From assembly GCA_009773975.1 (NCBI GenBank), contig VSMX01000019.1, positions 1 through 22,100 on the forward strand: a stretch of DNA of 22,100 bases, written 5' to 3'. The first letter of the stretch is position 1. Each line of letters begins with the position of its first letter. The stretch is from Desulfovibrio sp. Its GTDB lineage: Bacteria > Desulfobacterota > Desulfovibrionia > Desulfovibrionales > Desulfovibrionaceae. The position numbers and the translations under genes were made by a program. The notes under the pieces are model-generated. The model saw only the letters and a list, made by a program, of their open reading frames with translations, was not told where the DNA came from and ran no database searches. Of this stretch, positions 13,951 through 20,865 are shown piece by piece.

Positions 13951-16191
13951 CTATTTCCCCCGCGGCGGAATATTGCCGGCCAGCCGCTCGCAAAGACGCG
14001 TAAAGCGCCTCTGTGTCTTGTTATTGCCAACAGCCACATGCAGGGCCCTGGGCTCGCCAACCAGAATGACCAGCTTCTTGCCGCGCGTTACGGCCGTATA
14101 AATCAGGTTGCGCTGCAAAAGCACATAATGCTGCATCATTATGGGGATGACAACCGCCGGGTATTCCGAACCCTGCGATTTGTGAATGCTGATGGCGTAT
14201 GCCGGGGCCAGCTCGTCAAGCTCGTCAAATTCGTACGGCACGATTCGCCCGTCAAAATCAACGCTCAAAAGCCTGTCCGCCAGATCCAGATGGCTTATCC
14301 GCCCCATGTCGCCGTTAAAAATATCCTTTTCATAATTGTTGCGCACCTGCATGACCTTGTCATGCAGCCGAAAGGCCCTGTCGCCCTTGCGCACCTCCCG
14401 CTTCTGGGGATTCAGGATATCCTGCAGGCGGGCGTTCATTTGCTGCGCGCCAACTGCGCCCTTGTGCATGGGCGTAAGCACCTGCACATCGTTGATGCTG
14501 TCCAGCCCGAAACGCCGCGGAATATGGTTGCGCACAAGATCGACAATCAGCTCGGCCGCCTTTTCCGGCTCTGACTGCGAAATAAAATAAAAATCAGAAA
14601 GTCTGTCCCTGTTCCAGGTCAGATCCGGCACCTTGCCCGCATTGATCATGTGGGCATTGCAAATAATCCCGCTTTCGGCCGACTGCCGGAAAATATGGCT
14701 GAGCCTGGCCACGGGGATTACGCCCGACTGGATAATGTCGGCCAGCACATTGCCAGGCCCCACGGATGGCAGCTGGTTGACATCGCCAACCAGAATTACG
14801 GTTGCGCCAAGCGGCACGGCCTTGAGCAAATGAAAAAAAAGCAGCGTGTCCATCATGCTGGCTTCATCCACCACAAGCAAGCCGCAGGCCAGGGGGTTGT
14901 CCTCGTTCTTGCCGAAACATTCCTCCTTGGGGCTGTATTCCAGCAGGCGGTGAATTGTCTTCGCGTCCTTGCCGGAAGTTTCGGCCATGCGCCTGGCGGC
15001 GCGCCCAGTGGGCGCGGCAAGCAAAATCCTTGCCTTTGCCGAGTCAAAAATCCTGATTATGGCGTCGATGATTGTGGTCTTGCCCGTACCGGGGCCGCCG
15101 GTAATCGCCAGGATCTTGGCCCGCGAAGCTATGCGGATGGCCTCCTTCTGCTCCTCTGCCAGCTCTATCTTGAGGCTGGCGGCCACCTTGTCCACTGCCT
15201 CGTCAGGATTGGCAAAGGAAACGGATTTTGGTGAATTGAGGATGCGCCGCAGGTAATAGGCGATTTTTTCCTCGCAATGGTGAAAACGCCCCAGATAGAC
15301 AGCCTCGTCATCCTCGCCTTCCAGATCTTCCCTGATAACAAGGGCATTTTGCGCCAGGGAATCGAGGGCCGGCAAATGATCCTCCGGCGGCAGGCCGGTA
15401 TGCCTGGCCGCTTCCTCGCAAACGCGCGATTTCGGCAAATAAACATGGCCGTCATCGGTTGACTTGTAAAGCACATACAAAACCGCGGCCTCAAGGCGCA
15501 GGGGATTGTCCGCCGCAAAGCCAAGCTTGCCCGCAATCTGGTCGGCAGTCAAAAAGCCTATGCCCCGCACATCCATGGCCAGGCGAAAAGGATTTTTGCG
15601 CACAACATCCAGCGCGTCCGCGCCGTAATTCTTGTAAACCCGCACAGCCTGGGCGCAGCTTATGCCGTGCGGCTGCAAAAAAAGCATCAAGTCGCGCATG
15701 CCGTGATGGGCATTCCAGGATTCAACTATGCCTTCCAGGCTTTTGCGGCCCACGCCGCGAACCTGCAGCAGCTTCTCCGGTTCCTCGTCCAGGATGCGAA
15801 TGCTGTCCTTGCCGAATTTATCCACTATCCGGCCGGCCAGTTCGTCGCCAACGCCGCGAATCAGGCCCGAAGCAAGATAAAGCCTGATGCCCTCCTCTGT
15901 TGCCGGCAAAAGTTCTTCCGCGCTTTCAAAGGCAAACTGGCGCCCAAATTTCGGATTGTTGACCCAATGCCCGGTCAGCCTGATCTTGACGCCGGGCTTT
16001 GGCTCCACAAGCACGCCCACGCAATTTGCCGGCTCTGGCGCAAAAAGCCGCTTCTGGCCATTCTTTGCCTCTTTCTTGTCTTCCGGAATTTGCGGCAGCA
16101 GCCTGAGCACGGTAAAACCATTGTCGGAATTATGAAAGACTATCCGCTCAACCTGGCCGGCAAGTTCCTCAAGGTCCTGGTTATCCGCCAT
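13951..16191 (-). CDS. recD2: RecD2-type ATP-dependent 5'-3' DNA helicase
   Basis: This 746-aa SF1B helicase has the length and order of stand-alone RecD2/RecD-like proteins found where RecBC is absent; they act in DNA repair and replication-fork maintenance. The N-terminal region includes an OB-like start and helix-hairpin-helix repeats near 108-155 (GLIRGVGDELAG, LLQVRGVGRKSLEG) and 205-220 (VRGIGFLTADQIA). The motor has Walker A GGPGTGKT (365-372), motif Ia APTGRAARRM (393-402), Walker B VVDEAS (440-445), motif III GDVNQLPSVGPG (469-480), and C-terminal motifs AYAISIHKSQGSEYPAVV and YTAVTRGKK. The ATG lies within the end of aroC (11-nt overlap) with AGGAGAGG upstream, so the two are translationally linked. 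It is the last gene of the mla-aroC run. Confidence 0.94.
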   Translation of the reverse strand: MADNQDLEELAGQVERIVFHNSDNGFTVLRLLPQIPEDKKEAKNGQKRLFAPEPANCVGVLVEPKPGVKIRLTGHWVNNPKFGRQFAFESAEELLPATEEGIRLYLASGLIRGVGDELAGRIVDKFGKDSIRILDEEPEKLLQVRGVGRKSLEGIVESWNAHHGMRDLMLFLQPHGISCAQAVRVYKNYGADALDVVRKNPFRLAMDVRGIGFLTADQIAGKLGFAADNPLRLEAAVLYVLYKSTDDGHVYLPKSRVCEEAARHTGLPPEDHLPALDSLAQNALVIREDLEGEDDEAVYLGRFHHCEEKIAYYLRRILNSPKSVSFANPDEAVDKVAASLKIELAEEQKEAIRIASRAKILAITGGPGTGKTTIIDAIIRIFDSAKARILLAAPTGRAARRMAETSGKDAKTIHRLLEYSPKEECFGKNEDNPLACGLLVVDEASMMDTLLFFHLLKAVPLGATVILVGDVNQLPSVGPGNVLADIIQSGVIPVARLSHIFRQSAESGIICNAHMINAGKVPDLTWNRDRLSDFYFISQSEPEKAAELIVDLVRNHIPRRFGLDSINDVQVLTPMHKGAVGAQQMNARLQDILNPQKREVRKGDRAFRLHDKVMQVRNNYEKDIFNGDMGRISHLDLADRLLSVDFDGRIVPYEFDELDELAPAYAISIHKSQGSEYPAVVIPIMMQHYVLLQRNLIYTAVTRGKKLVILVGEPRALHVAVGNNKTQRRFTRLCERLAGNIPPRGK

Positions 16192-17293
16192 TTCGCGGCC
16201 TCTCCTCTTGCCAGGGTATGGCGCATTGACTTTTTTGCATGCGCTTTTGCAAAAGCAGGGCGTCCGCCAGGGCCAGGGCCAGCATGGCGCTTAAAACCGG
16301 CACAATCCTGGGTATGGCCGAAAGGTCATGGCGACCGCCAACCAGCACTTCCGCACGCTCGCCCCTTCTGTCGATGGTTTGCTGAAGTCGGGGAATCGAG
16401 GCAATGGGCCTGACCGCCACCCGCGCCAGTATGTCCTGGCCAGTGGAAATGCCGCCCGCAATGCCCCCGGCATGATTGGAGGCGAATTTTCCGCCAGGCA
16501 AAAGAACATCGTTATTGCTTGCGCCGCCCGCGCGCGCGGCCGCGAAGCCGTCGCCAATTTCCACGCCCTTGACCGCGCCAACGCCCATCAGCGCATGGGC
16601 AATCACGGCATCAAGCTTGTCGAATACGGGCTCCCCAAGGCCTGACGGCACATGGGCTGCGCGCAAAAGCACAAGGCCGCCAAGGGTGTCCGCCTCCCCT
16701 TTGGCCTTTCTGACAGCTTCATTCCAGCTGTCCACAATTTCGGGATCAGCGGCAAAATAGGGCCTGCCCTGCGCGCCAGCCAGGTCGATTTTTTGGGCCG
16801 CTATTCCGCCAAGCTCCACGCAGGCCGCGGTGATTTCGCCACCGGCCTCGACAGCCAGGATTTTTTTGGCAATGGCCCCGCCCGCCACCCGCGCGGCCGT
16901 TTCCCGCCCGGATGAGCGGCCGCCGCCGCGATAATCGCGAATGCCGCCATATTTGCAAAAATAACTGAAGTCCGCATGGCCCGGCCGAAAAACATCGGAC
17001 AGGTTGCCGTAATCACGCGAACGCTGATCCTCGTTGGCAATATAAAAGGCTATTGGCGTGCCCTCGCTCAAGCCTTCGAAAACGCCGGACAAAAGATGAA
17101 GGGTGTCGGATTCCCTGCGCGCCGTGCCAGCAAGCCCCTGGCCCGGCTTGCGCAAGTCAAGCTCGCGCTGGATGTTCTCCTCATCTATGGGAATGCCGGC
17201 GGGGCAGCCGTCCAGAATGCCGCCAATGGCCGCGCCGTGGGATTCACCAAAGGTTGTGAGGCGCAAGATACGGCCAAATGTATTGCCAGCCAT
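16181..17293 (-). CDS. aroC: Chorismate synthase
   Basis: The 370-aa enzyme converts 5-enolpyruvylshikimate-3-phosphate to chorismate, the last shikimate-pathway step, using reduced FMN. Signature segments are all present: GNTFGRILRLTTFGESHG at the start (catalytic H19), RPGHADFSY (H106), DYRGGGRSSGRETAARVAGG (about 120-139), SNHAGGIAGGISTGQ and the C-terminal GRHDLSAIPRIVPV. Length is normal, with a short basic tail. GGAGG precedes the ATG; the start codon overlaps the stop of the upstream ABC ATPase (TGATG), and its end overlaps recD2, so it sits in a coupled three-gene block. Other shikimate genes are not in the window. Confidence 0.97.
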   Translation of the reverse strand: MAGNTFGRILRLTTFGESHGAAIGGILDGCPAGIPIDEENIQRELDLRKPGQGLAGTARRESDTLHLLSGVFEGLSEGTPIAFYIANEDQRSRDYGNLSDVFRPGHADFSYFCKYGGIRDYRGGGRSSGRETAARVAGGAIAKKILAVEAGGEITAACVELGGIAAQKIDLAGAQGRPYFAADPEIVDSWNEAVRKAKGEADTLGGLVLLRAAHVPSGLGEPVFDKLDAVIAHALMGVGAVKGVEIGDGFAAARAGGASNNDVLLPGGKFASNHAGGIAGGISTGQDILARVAVRPIASIPRLQQTIDRRGERAEVLVGGRHDLSAIPRIVPVLSAMLALALADALLLQKRMQKSQCAIPWQEERPRNGG

Positions 17294-18291
17294 CAGTCAT
17301 TTCCTCCCGGCGCGGCCTTTGCCGCGCCACTTTCCGCGTAAAGCCAGCAGGCCACATGGTGATCGTTTTCCACGCAATGCGGCGCCAACTGTTCGGCGCA
17401 AACAGGGATGGCGTCCGGGCAGCGCGGCTGAAAAGGGCAGCCCGGCGGCATTTCGCCAAGTTTGGGCACCGTACCCGGGATTGTCGGCAAACGTTTGAGC
17501 CCGAAAGAGGCCCGGCCCGGCGCCGCGGCCATCAGCCCGCGCGTGTAGGGATGCAGGGGATTGCCAAAAAGGTCGGCCACAGGCGCTTTTTCCACAAGAA
17601 TGCCCGCATACATCACCCCAACATAATCGGCTGTTTCGGCAACCACCCCAAGGTCATGGGTAATCAGCAGGACGGCCATGCCCCTTTCGCGGCTCTCGCC
17701 GGTTATGAGGCGCAAGATCTGGCCCTGGATTGTGGCGTCGAGGGCTGTTGTCGGCTCGTCTGCCAGCAGAAGCCGGGGACGGCAGCCAAGGGCCATGGCA
17801 ATCATGACGCGCTGGCGCATTCCGCCGGAAAGCTGGTGCGGATAATCGTCATAGCGCTCATTGGGGGAGGGAATGCCAACGCTGGCAAAAAGCCGGCAGA
17901 CCTCGACGCGGGCTTCCTTGCGGCTCAAACCCAGGTGCAGGCGCAGGGGTTCGGCCGCCTGGTCGCCAACCCTGAGAACAGGATTGAGCGAAGTCATGGG
18001 CTCCTGAAAAATCATTCCCACGCTTCTGCCCCTGATGGAGCGCATTTTCGCTTCCGAAAGATCGAAAAGATCAATCCCGTCAAACACGGCGCTGCCGCCA
18101 ATCAGGGCCTTTTCGGGCACAAGGCGCAAAATGGCCCGGCAGGTCAGGCTCTTGCCGCAGCCCGATTCCCCCACTATGCAGGTAATGGCGGCCCTTTCCA
18201 GGCTGAGGCTGACATCCCGCACAGCGGCCTGCAGGCCGCCATCGTGGGGAAAGCTGACCGAAAGGTCTTTCAGGCGCAAGAGTGGCGGCAT
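17293..18291 (-). CDS. OppD/DppD-family peptide ABC transporter ATPase
   Basis: A 332-aa ATPase of the oligopeptide/dipeptide importer class. It has Walker A GESGCGKS (41-48), Q-loop Q96 (MIFQEPMTSLNP), signature LSGGMRQR (154-161), Walker B LLLADEP (174-180) and H212. The C-terminal OppD/DppD extension carries the four-cysteine pattern (C285, C291, C298, C315) that binds an iron-sulfur cluster in a structurally studied DppD. The normal partners (binding protein, two permeases, OppF) are not visible; the gene is wedged 15 bp after mlaA and overlapping aroC. It may serve permeases encoded elsewhere. A G-run about 10 nt before the ATG may act as the ribosome-binding site, or translation may be coupled to mlaA. 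Confidence 0.9.
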   Translation of the reverse strand: MPPLLRLKDLSVSFPHDGGLQAAVRDVSLSLERAAITCIVGESGCGKSLTCRAILRLVPEKALIGGSAVFDGIDLFDLSEAKMRSIRGRSVGMIFQEPMTSLNPVLRVGDQAAEPLRLHLGLSRKEARVEVCRLFASVGIPSPNERYDDYPHQLSGGMRQRVMIAMALGCRPRLLLADEPTTALDATIQGQILRLITGESRERGMAVLLITHDLGVVAETADYVGVMYAGILVEKAPVADLFGNPLHPYTRGLMAAAPGRASFGLKRLPTIPGTVPKLGEMPPGCPFQPRCPDAIPVCAEQLAPHCVENDHHVACWLYAESGAAKAAPGGND

Positions 18292-18306
18292 AATCCGCGC
18301 AACCCC

Positions 18307-19182
18307 CTAGCGCTCCACCTGCGTCTTGCGGAAAGAGGCGTAGGCTTCCCGCATGGCTATGTAGGGATCGACCGAAATCGACTTGAGATCCTCGTAGGTC
18401 GGCAGGATTGAGCCCACATCGTTGAAGCGCAGGCCGCCCACAGTGCCCCAGGCCGCATACCAGGGCTGCATATAGGTTGCGGGATCGGTGAAATAATCGC
18501 CCACGCGGCCTATTGAATCCCTTAGCGAGCTTGGGCCGATAAAAGGCCAGACAACATAGAAGCCCTGGCCAAGGCCCCAATAACCCAGGGTCTGGCCAAA
18601 ATCCTCGCCGCCGGGGTCAACGGGCACAATGGTCTTCTTGTTGGCGGAAAGATCGACGAGGCCTGCGCTGCCCATCATGTTCATCATGAAACGGCTGAAC
18701 TCGACCCCCGCCTCCATGAAGCGCAGCTGCAGGATATTGTTGATGAAACGCATCGGGAAAAGCGTGTTCCCGAGCATATTGGAAAGGCCGGTGCGCAAGA
18801 ATTGCGGCGTTATGTATCTCCAGCCTTCGTATGCCGGCTTGGCCACATAAAGAAAGAAAATATCGTTAAAATGAAACCAGAACCGGTTCCAGGGCTCGAT
18901 TGGATCTGCAATCATGGCAACAGGCTGATCGCCGTAATCGTCCAGATTGTCAGCCTCGCTCACCTGATCCTTTGGCTGCACCCTGATCGCGCCTGGCGCC
19001 AGGGCCGGGCTTTTGGTATAATATGTCGAGGGCGCCAATGGGCCTTCCGGCGCGGCCGGCGAATGCACAAGCGGGCTTGTGGCCGCCTGCTGCGCGGTGG
19101 TTGCGCCAAGGGACGCGCTTGCCCAGAAAAGCAGCCCAAGGATCACGACAGGGGCCATGCGCGCAGCCGCTTCCGTTTTCAT
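18307..19182 (-). CDS. mlaA: MlaA/VacJ-family outer-membrane lipid asymmetry protein
   Basis: MlaA removes misplaced phospholipids from the outer leaflet of the outer membrane and hands them to MlaC. The 291-aa product has a hydrophobic N-terminal signal (about 9-26), a Pro/Ala-rich linker (30-90) and the family core: ADPIEPWNRFWFHFND (92-107), SNMLGNTLFPMRFINNILQ and EDFGQTLGYWGLGQGFYVVW followed by PFIGPSSLRDSIG (193-225). The start is the ATG at 19180-19182 with AAAGGT 7 nt upstream. Unlike E. coli MlaA there is no lipobox cysteine, and indeed no cysteine anywhere in the protein, so it is not a classical lipoprotein. It follows mlaC by 59 bp in the same operon. Confidence 0.93.
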   Translation of the reverse strand: MKTEAAARMAPVVILGLLFWASASLGATTAQQAATSPLVHSPAAPEGPLAPSTYYTKSPALAPGAIRVQPKDQVSEADNLDDYGDQPVAMIADPIEPWNRFWFHFNDIFFLYVAKPAYEGWRYITPQFLRTGLSNMLGNTLFPMRFINNILQLRFMEAGVEFSRFMMNMMGSAGLVDLSANKKTIVPVDPGGEDFGQTLGYWGLGQGFYVVWPFIGPSSLRDSIGRVGDYFTDPATYMQPWYAAWGTVGGLRFNDVGSILPTYEDLKSISVDPYIAMREAYASFRKTQVER

Positions 19183-19241
19183 CGCAAATACCTTTGTGGT
19201 TTGAACCAAACAAGACGCCGCCCCCCGGGCCGGGTTGCGGA

Positions 19242-19871
19242 TTATTTTCCCTCTGCCGCCACTTCCCGGGCCCTTTGCTGCACGCGGGCAATCAACTGCC
19301 CGGGAGTTGCCGTGCGCAAGATATCATGGAACTGGGTAAGATAATTCTTGACCAGGCTCATGTTCTCGATGACAACGTCATAAACACGCCAGCCACCGTC
19401 TTTGGGCATCATGCGGTAATAGACGGGGGTTTTCTTGCCGTCCTTCATGGAGATTATGGTGCGCACCTCGACGCGGGGAGGATTTTCCTGCACGCGTTCG
19501 CCCGTATATTCCACATTTTCGCCATTGTAGCCGGTAATCTTGTTCAGGTAAGTATTGAAAAGCAGGTTGGCAAAAGCGTCGCTGAAGCGCTTTTTCTCAT
19601 CCGCGTTAAATGATTTCCAGCGCGGCCCGACTGTTCTTGAGGAAAATTCCCCAAAGTCGAATATATGGTAAACCTCGTCTTCCACATTGCGGCGCAGGGG
19701 GCCGCGGGTTGCCGGGTTCACCCAGTCGGGATTCCTGATATTGTCCAGCACCCTGGTAACAGCGGTCTGGAGCGCCCGCCTGGCCTCCTGGGCCGTATTG
19801 GCCAGGGCTGGCATGGAAAGCAGCGCCACAAGCAGTACAGCACATGAAAGAACGGGGGCAATATATCTCAT
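19242..19871 (-). CDS. mlaC: MlaC/Ttg2D periplasmic phospholipid carrier
   Basis: The 209-aa protein shuttles phospholipid across the periplasm between MlaA and the inner-membrane MlaD complex. A signal peptide ends at about residue 24 (SMPALA|NT). The family features follow: FDFGEFSSRTVGPRW (71-85), the FADLL-like helix FSDAFANLLFNTYLN, and near the end WRVYDVVIENMSLVKNYLTQ with FHDIL. Length is normal. GGAGG precedes the ATG by 6 nt, and the ATG overlaps the mlaD stop as ATGA, showing translational coupling. Confidence 0.94.
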   Translation of the reverse strand: MRYIAPVLSCAVLLVALLSMPALANTAQEARRALQTAVTRVLDNIRNPDWVNPATRGPLRRNVEDEVYHIFDFGEFSSRTVGPRWKSFNADEKKRFSDAFANLLFNTYLNKITGYNGENVEYTGERVQENPPRVEVRTIISMKDGKKTPVYYRMMPKDGGWRVYDVVIENMSLVKNYLTQFHDILRTATPGQLIARVQQRAREVAAEGK

Positions 19872-20320
19872 TTCACACCTCCAAAGGCGTATTTGCTGAT
19901 CAGCGATTCCAGGTCAACCGGCGATTCCGTGTCCGAAATCTCGCCGCCGGGCCTGATTTCGGTTTCGGATCCGCCCCTTGCAAGGCTGATATATTTGTCT
20001 CCAATCAGGCCTGCCGTCCTGATTGACGCCATTGTGTCATCAGAAAGATGCAGGTTCTGGTTCAATTTGATGTCCACCACGGCCTGGGTATTCATGGGAT
20101 CCGGATCAAGCCTGATGGCTGTCACCCGCCCGACAGGAACGCCGGCAAGCTCCACATCCGCGCCAACCCTCAGGCCGGACACGGAATCGAAACGGGCCGA
20201 CATTTCAAAGCCTTTTTGCGAAAACAATTCCATGCGCCCAAGCTTTATGGTGAGGTAACCAACACATAAAAGCCCGATCAGCACGAAGACGCCTACAGCC
20301 GTCTCGCGAATTCCGCTCAT
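19868..20320 (-). CDS. mlaD: MlaD-like MCE-domain lipid-binding protein
   Basis: A 150-aa MCE protein anchored by one N-terminal membrane helix (about 8-27, AVGVFVLIGLLCVGYLTIKL), with a single MCE domain (about 38-117: FEMSARFDSVSGLRVGADVE and LAGVPVGRVTAIRLDP) and a short tail. MlaD hexamers bind lipid for the MlaFE transporter in the inner membrane. I use the ATG at 20318-20320, which has GGAGG 4 nt upstream and gives the normal N-terminus; longer readings start at a TTG without support. It is first in its run, 38 bp after a good promoter. The ATPase and permease genes that usually precede it are missing here. Confidence 0.94.
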   Translation of the reverse strand: MSGIRETAVGVFVLIGLLCVGYLTIKLGRMELFSQKGFEMSARFDSVSGLRVGADVELAGVPVGRVTAIRLDPDPMNTQAVVDIKLNQNLHLSDDTMASIRTAGLIGDKYISLARGGSETEIRPGGEISDTESPVDLESLISKYAFGGVK

Positions 20321-20358
20321 GAAACCTCCGCCAATCTGTTTGTCAAATTCATGCCCGC

Positions 20359-20387
20359 ACAATAGCCACGAAACAAAAATCTTTCAA
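20359..20387 (-). promoter_or_regulatory. Sigma-70 promoter of the mlaD-recD2 run
   Basis: On the minus strand TTGAAA (20382-20387), a 17-bp spacer and TATTGT (20359-20364) lie 38 bp upstream of the mlaD ATG. Its presence supports mlaD as the true first gene of this transcript. Confidence 0.65.
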
Positions 20388-20407
20388 GTGGGACTTCACT
20401 TTCTTTC

Positions 20408-20436
20408 TTGTATTTTGCATACGGTAACGCTATGGT
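20408..20436 (+). promoter_or_regulatory. Candidate promoter of the copZ-like gene
   Basis: TTGTAT (20408-20413), a 17-bp spacer and TATGGT (20431-20436), four of six matches in each box, lie 50 bp before the ATG and back to back with the mlaD promoter. No clear metal-regulator dyad is seen. Confidence 0.5.
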
Positions 20437-20486
20437 AAGAACGGCATTAAACAAACAGGCGACATAATCGCCTCAAGGAGGCCACA

Positions 20487-20702
20487 ATGCCCAAAATTCA
20501 GGTAGACGGAATGCATTGCGAGCATTGCAAGAACGCCGTTGAAAAAGCTGTTTCCGCAATCCCGGGCGTAAAAAACGCCAGTGTCAATCTGGACAGGAAA
20601 GAACTCGAATACGAGGAAGAAGACAAGAATATGCCGATTGCGCTGGACATAGTCATGGGCGCCATCAGGGATCTGGGCTATACGCCGCACGTCGCGCCGT
20701 AA
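20487..20702 (+). CDS. CopZ-like heavy-metal-binding protein (HMA domain)
   Basis: A 71-aa single-domain HMA protein, the size of copper chaperones such as CopZ. The metal loop is GMHCEHC (residues 8-14) in the beta-alpha-beta-beta-alpha-beta fold, with VKNASVNLDRKELEYE as the second and third strands and IRDLGYTPHV at the end. Such proteins carry Cu(I), or sometimes another soft metal, in the cytoplasm to a P-type ATPase. AAGGAGG 7 nt before the ATG is a near-perfect ribosome-binding site, so expression can be high. No ATPase or metal regulator adjoins it; the gene forms its own unit with promoter and terminator. Confidence 0.9.
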   Translation: MPKIQVDGMHCEHCKNAVEKAVSAIPGVKNASVNLDRKELEYEEEDKNMPIALDIVMGAIRDLGYTPHVAP

Positions 20703-20784
20703 CTGCATGTTTTTTTGCAGCCGTAAAAAGAGCGCAAGGCATTCCTTTCACATTTGAATGCGCGAGCATCCATAATTGTTCCTG

Positions 20785-20806
20785 GCCCGCTTCGGCGGGC
20801 TTTTTT
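20785..20806 (+). terminator. Intrinsic terminator of the copZ-like gene
   Basis: GCCCGC (20785-20790) pairs with GCGGGC (20795-20800) around a very stable TTCG tetraloop, followed by six Ts (20801-20806). Confidence 0.92.
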
Positions 20807-20865
20807 GTTGCGGACGGCAAATTAAACTGGTATTTGCATTAAAATTGTCATTTTTGGGGATGACC

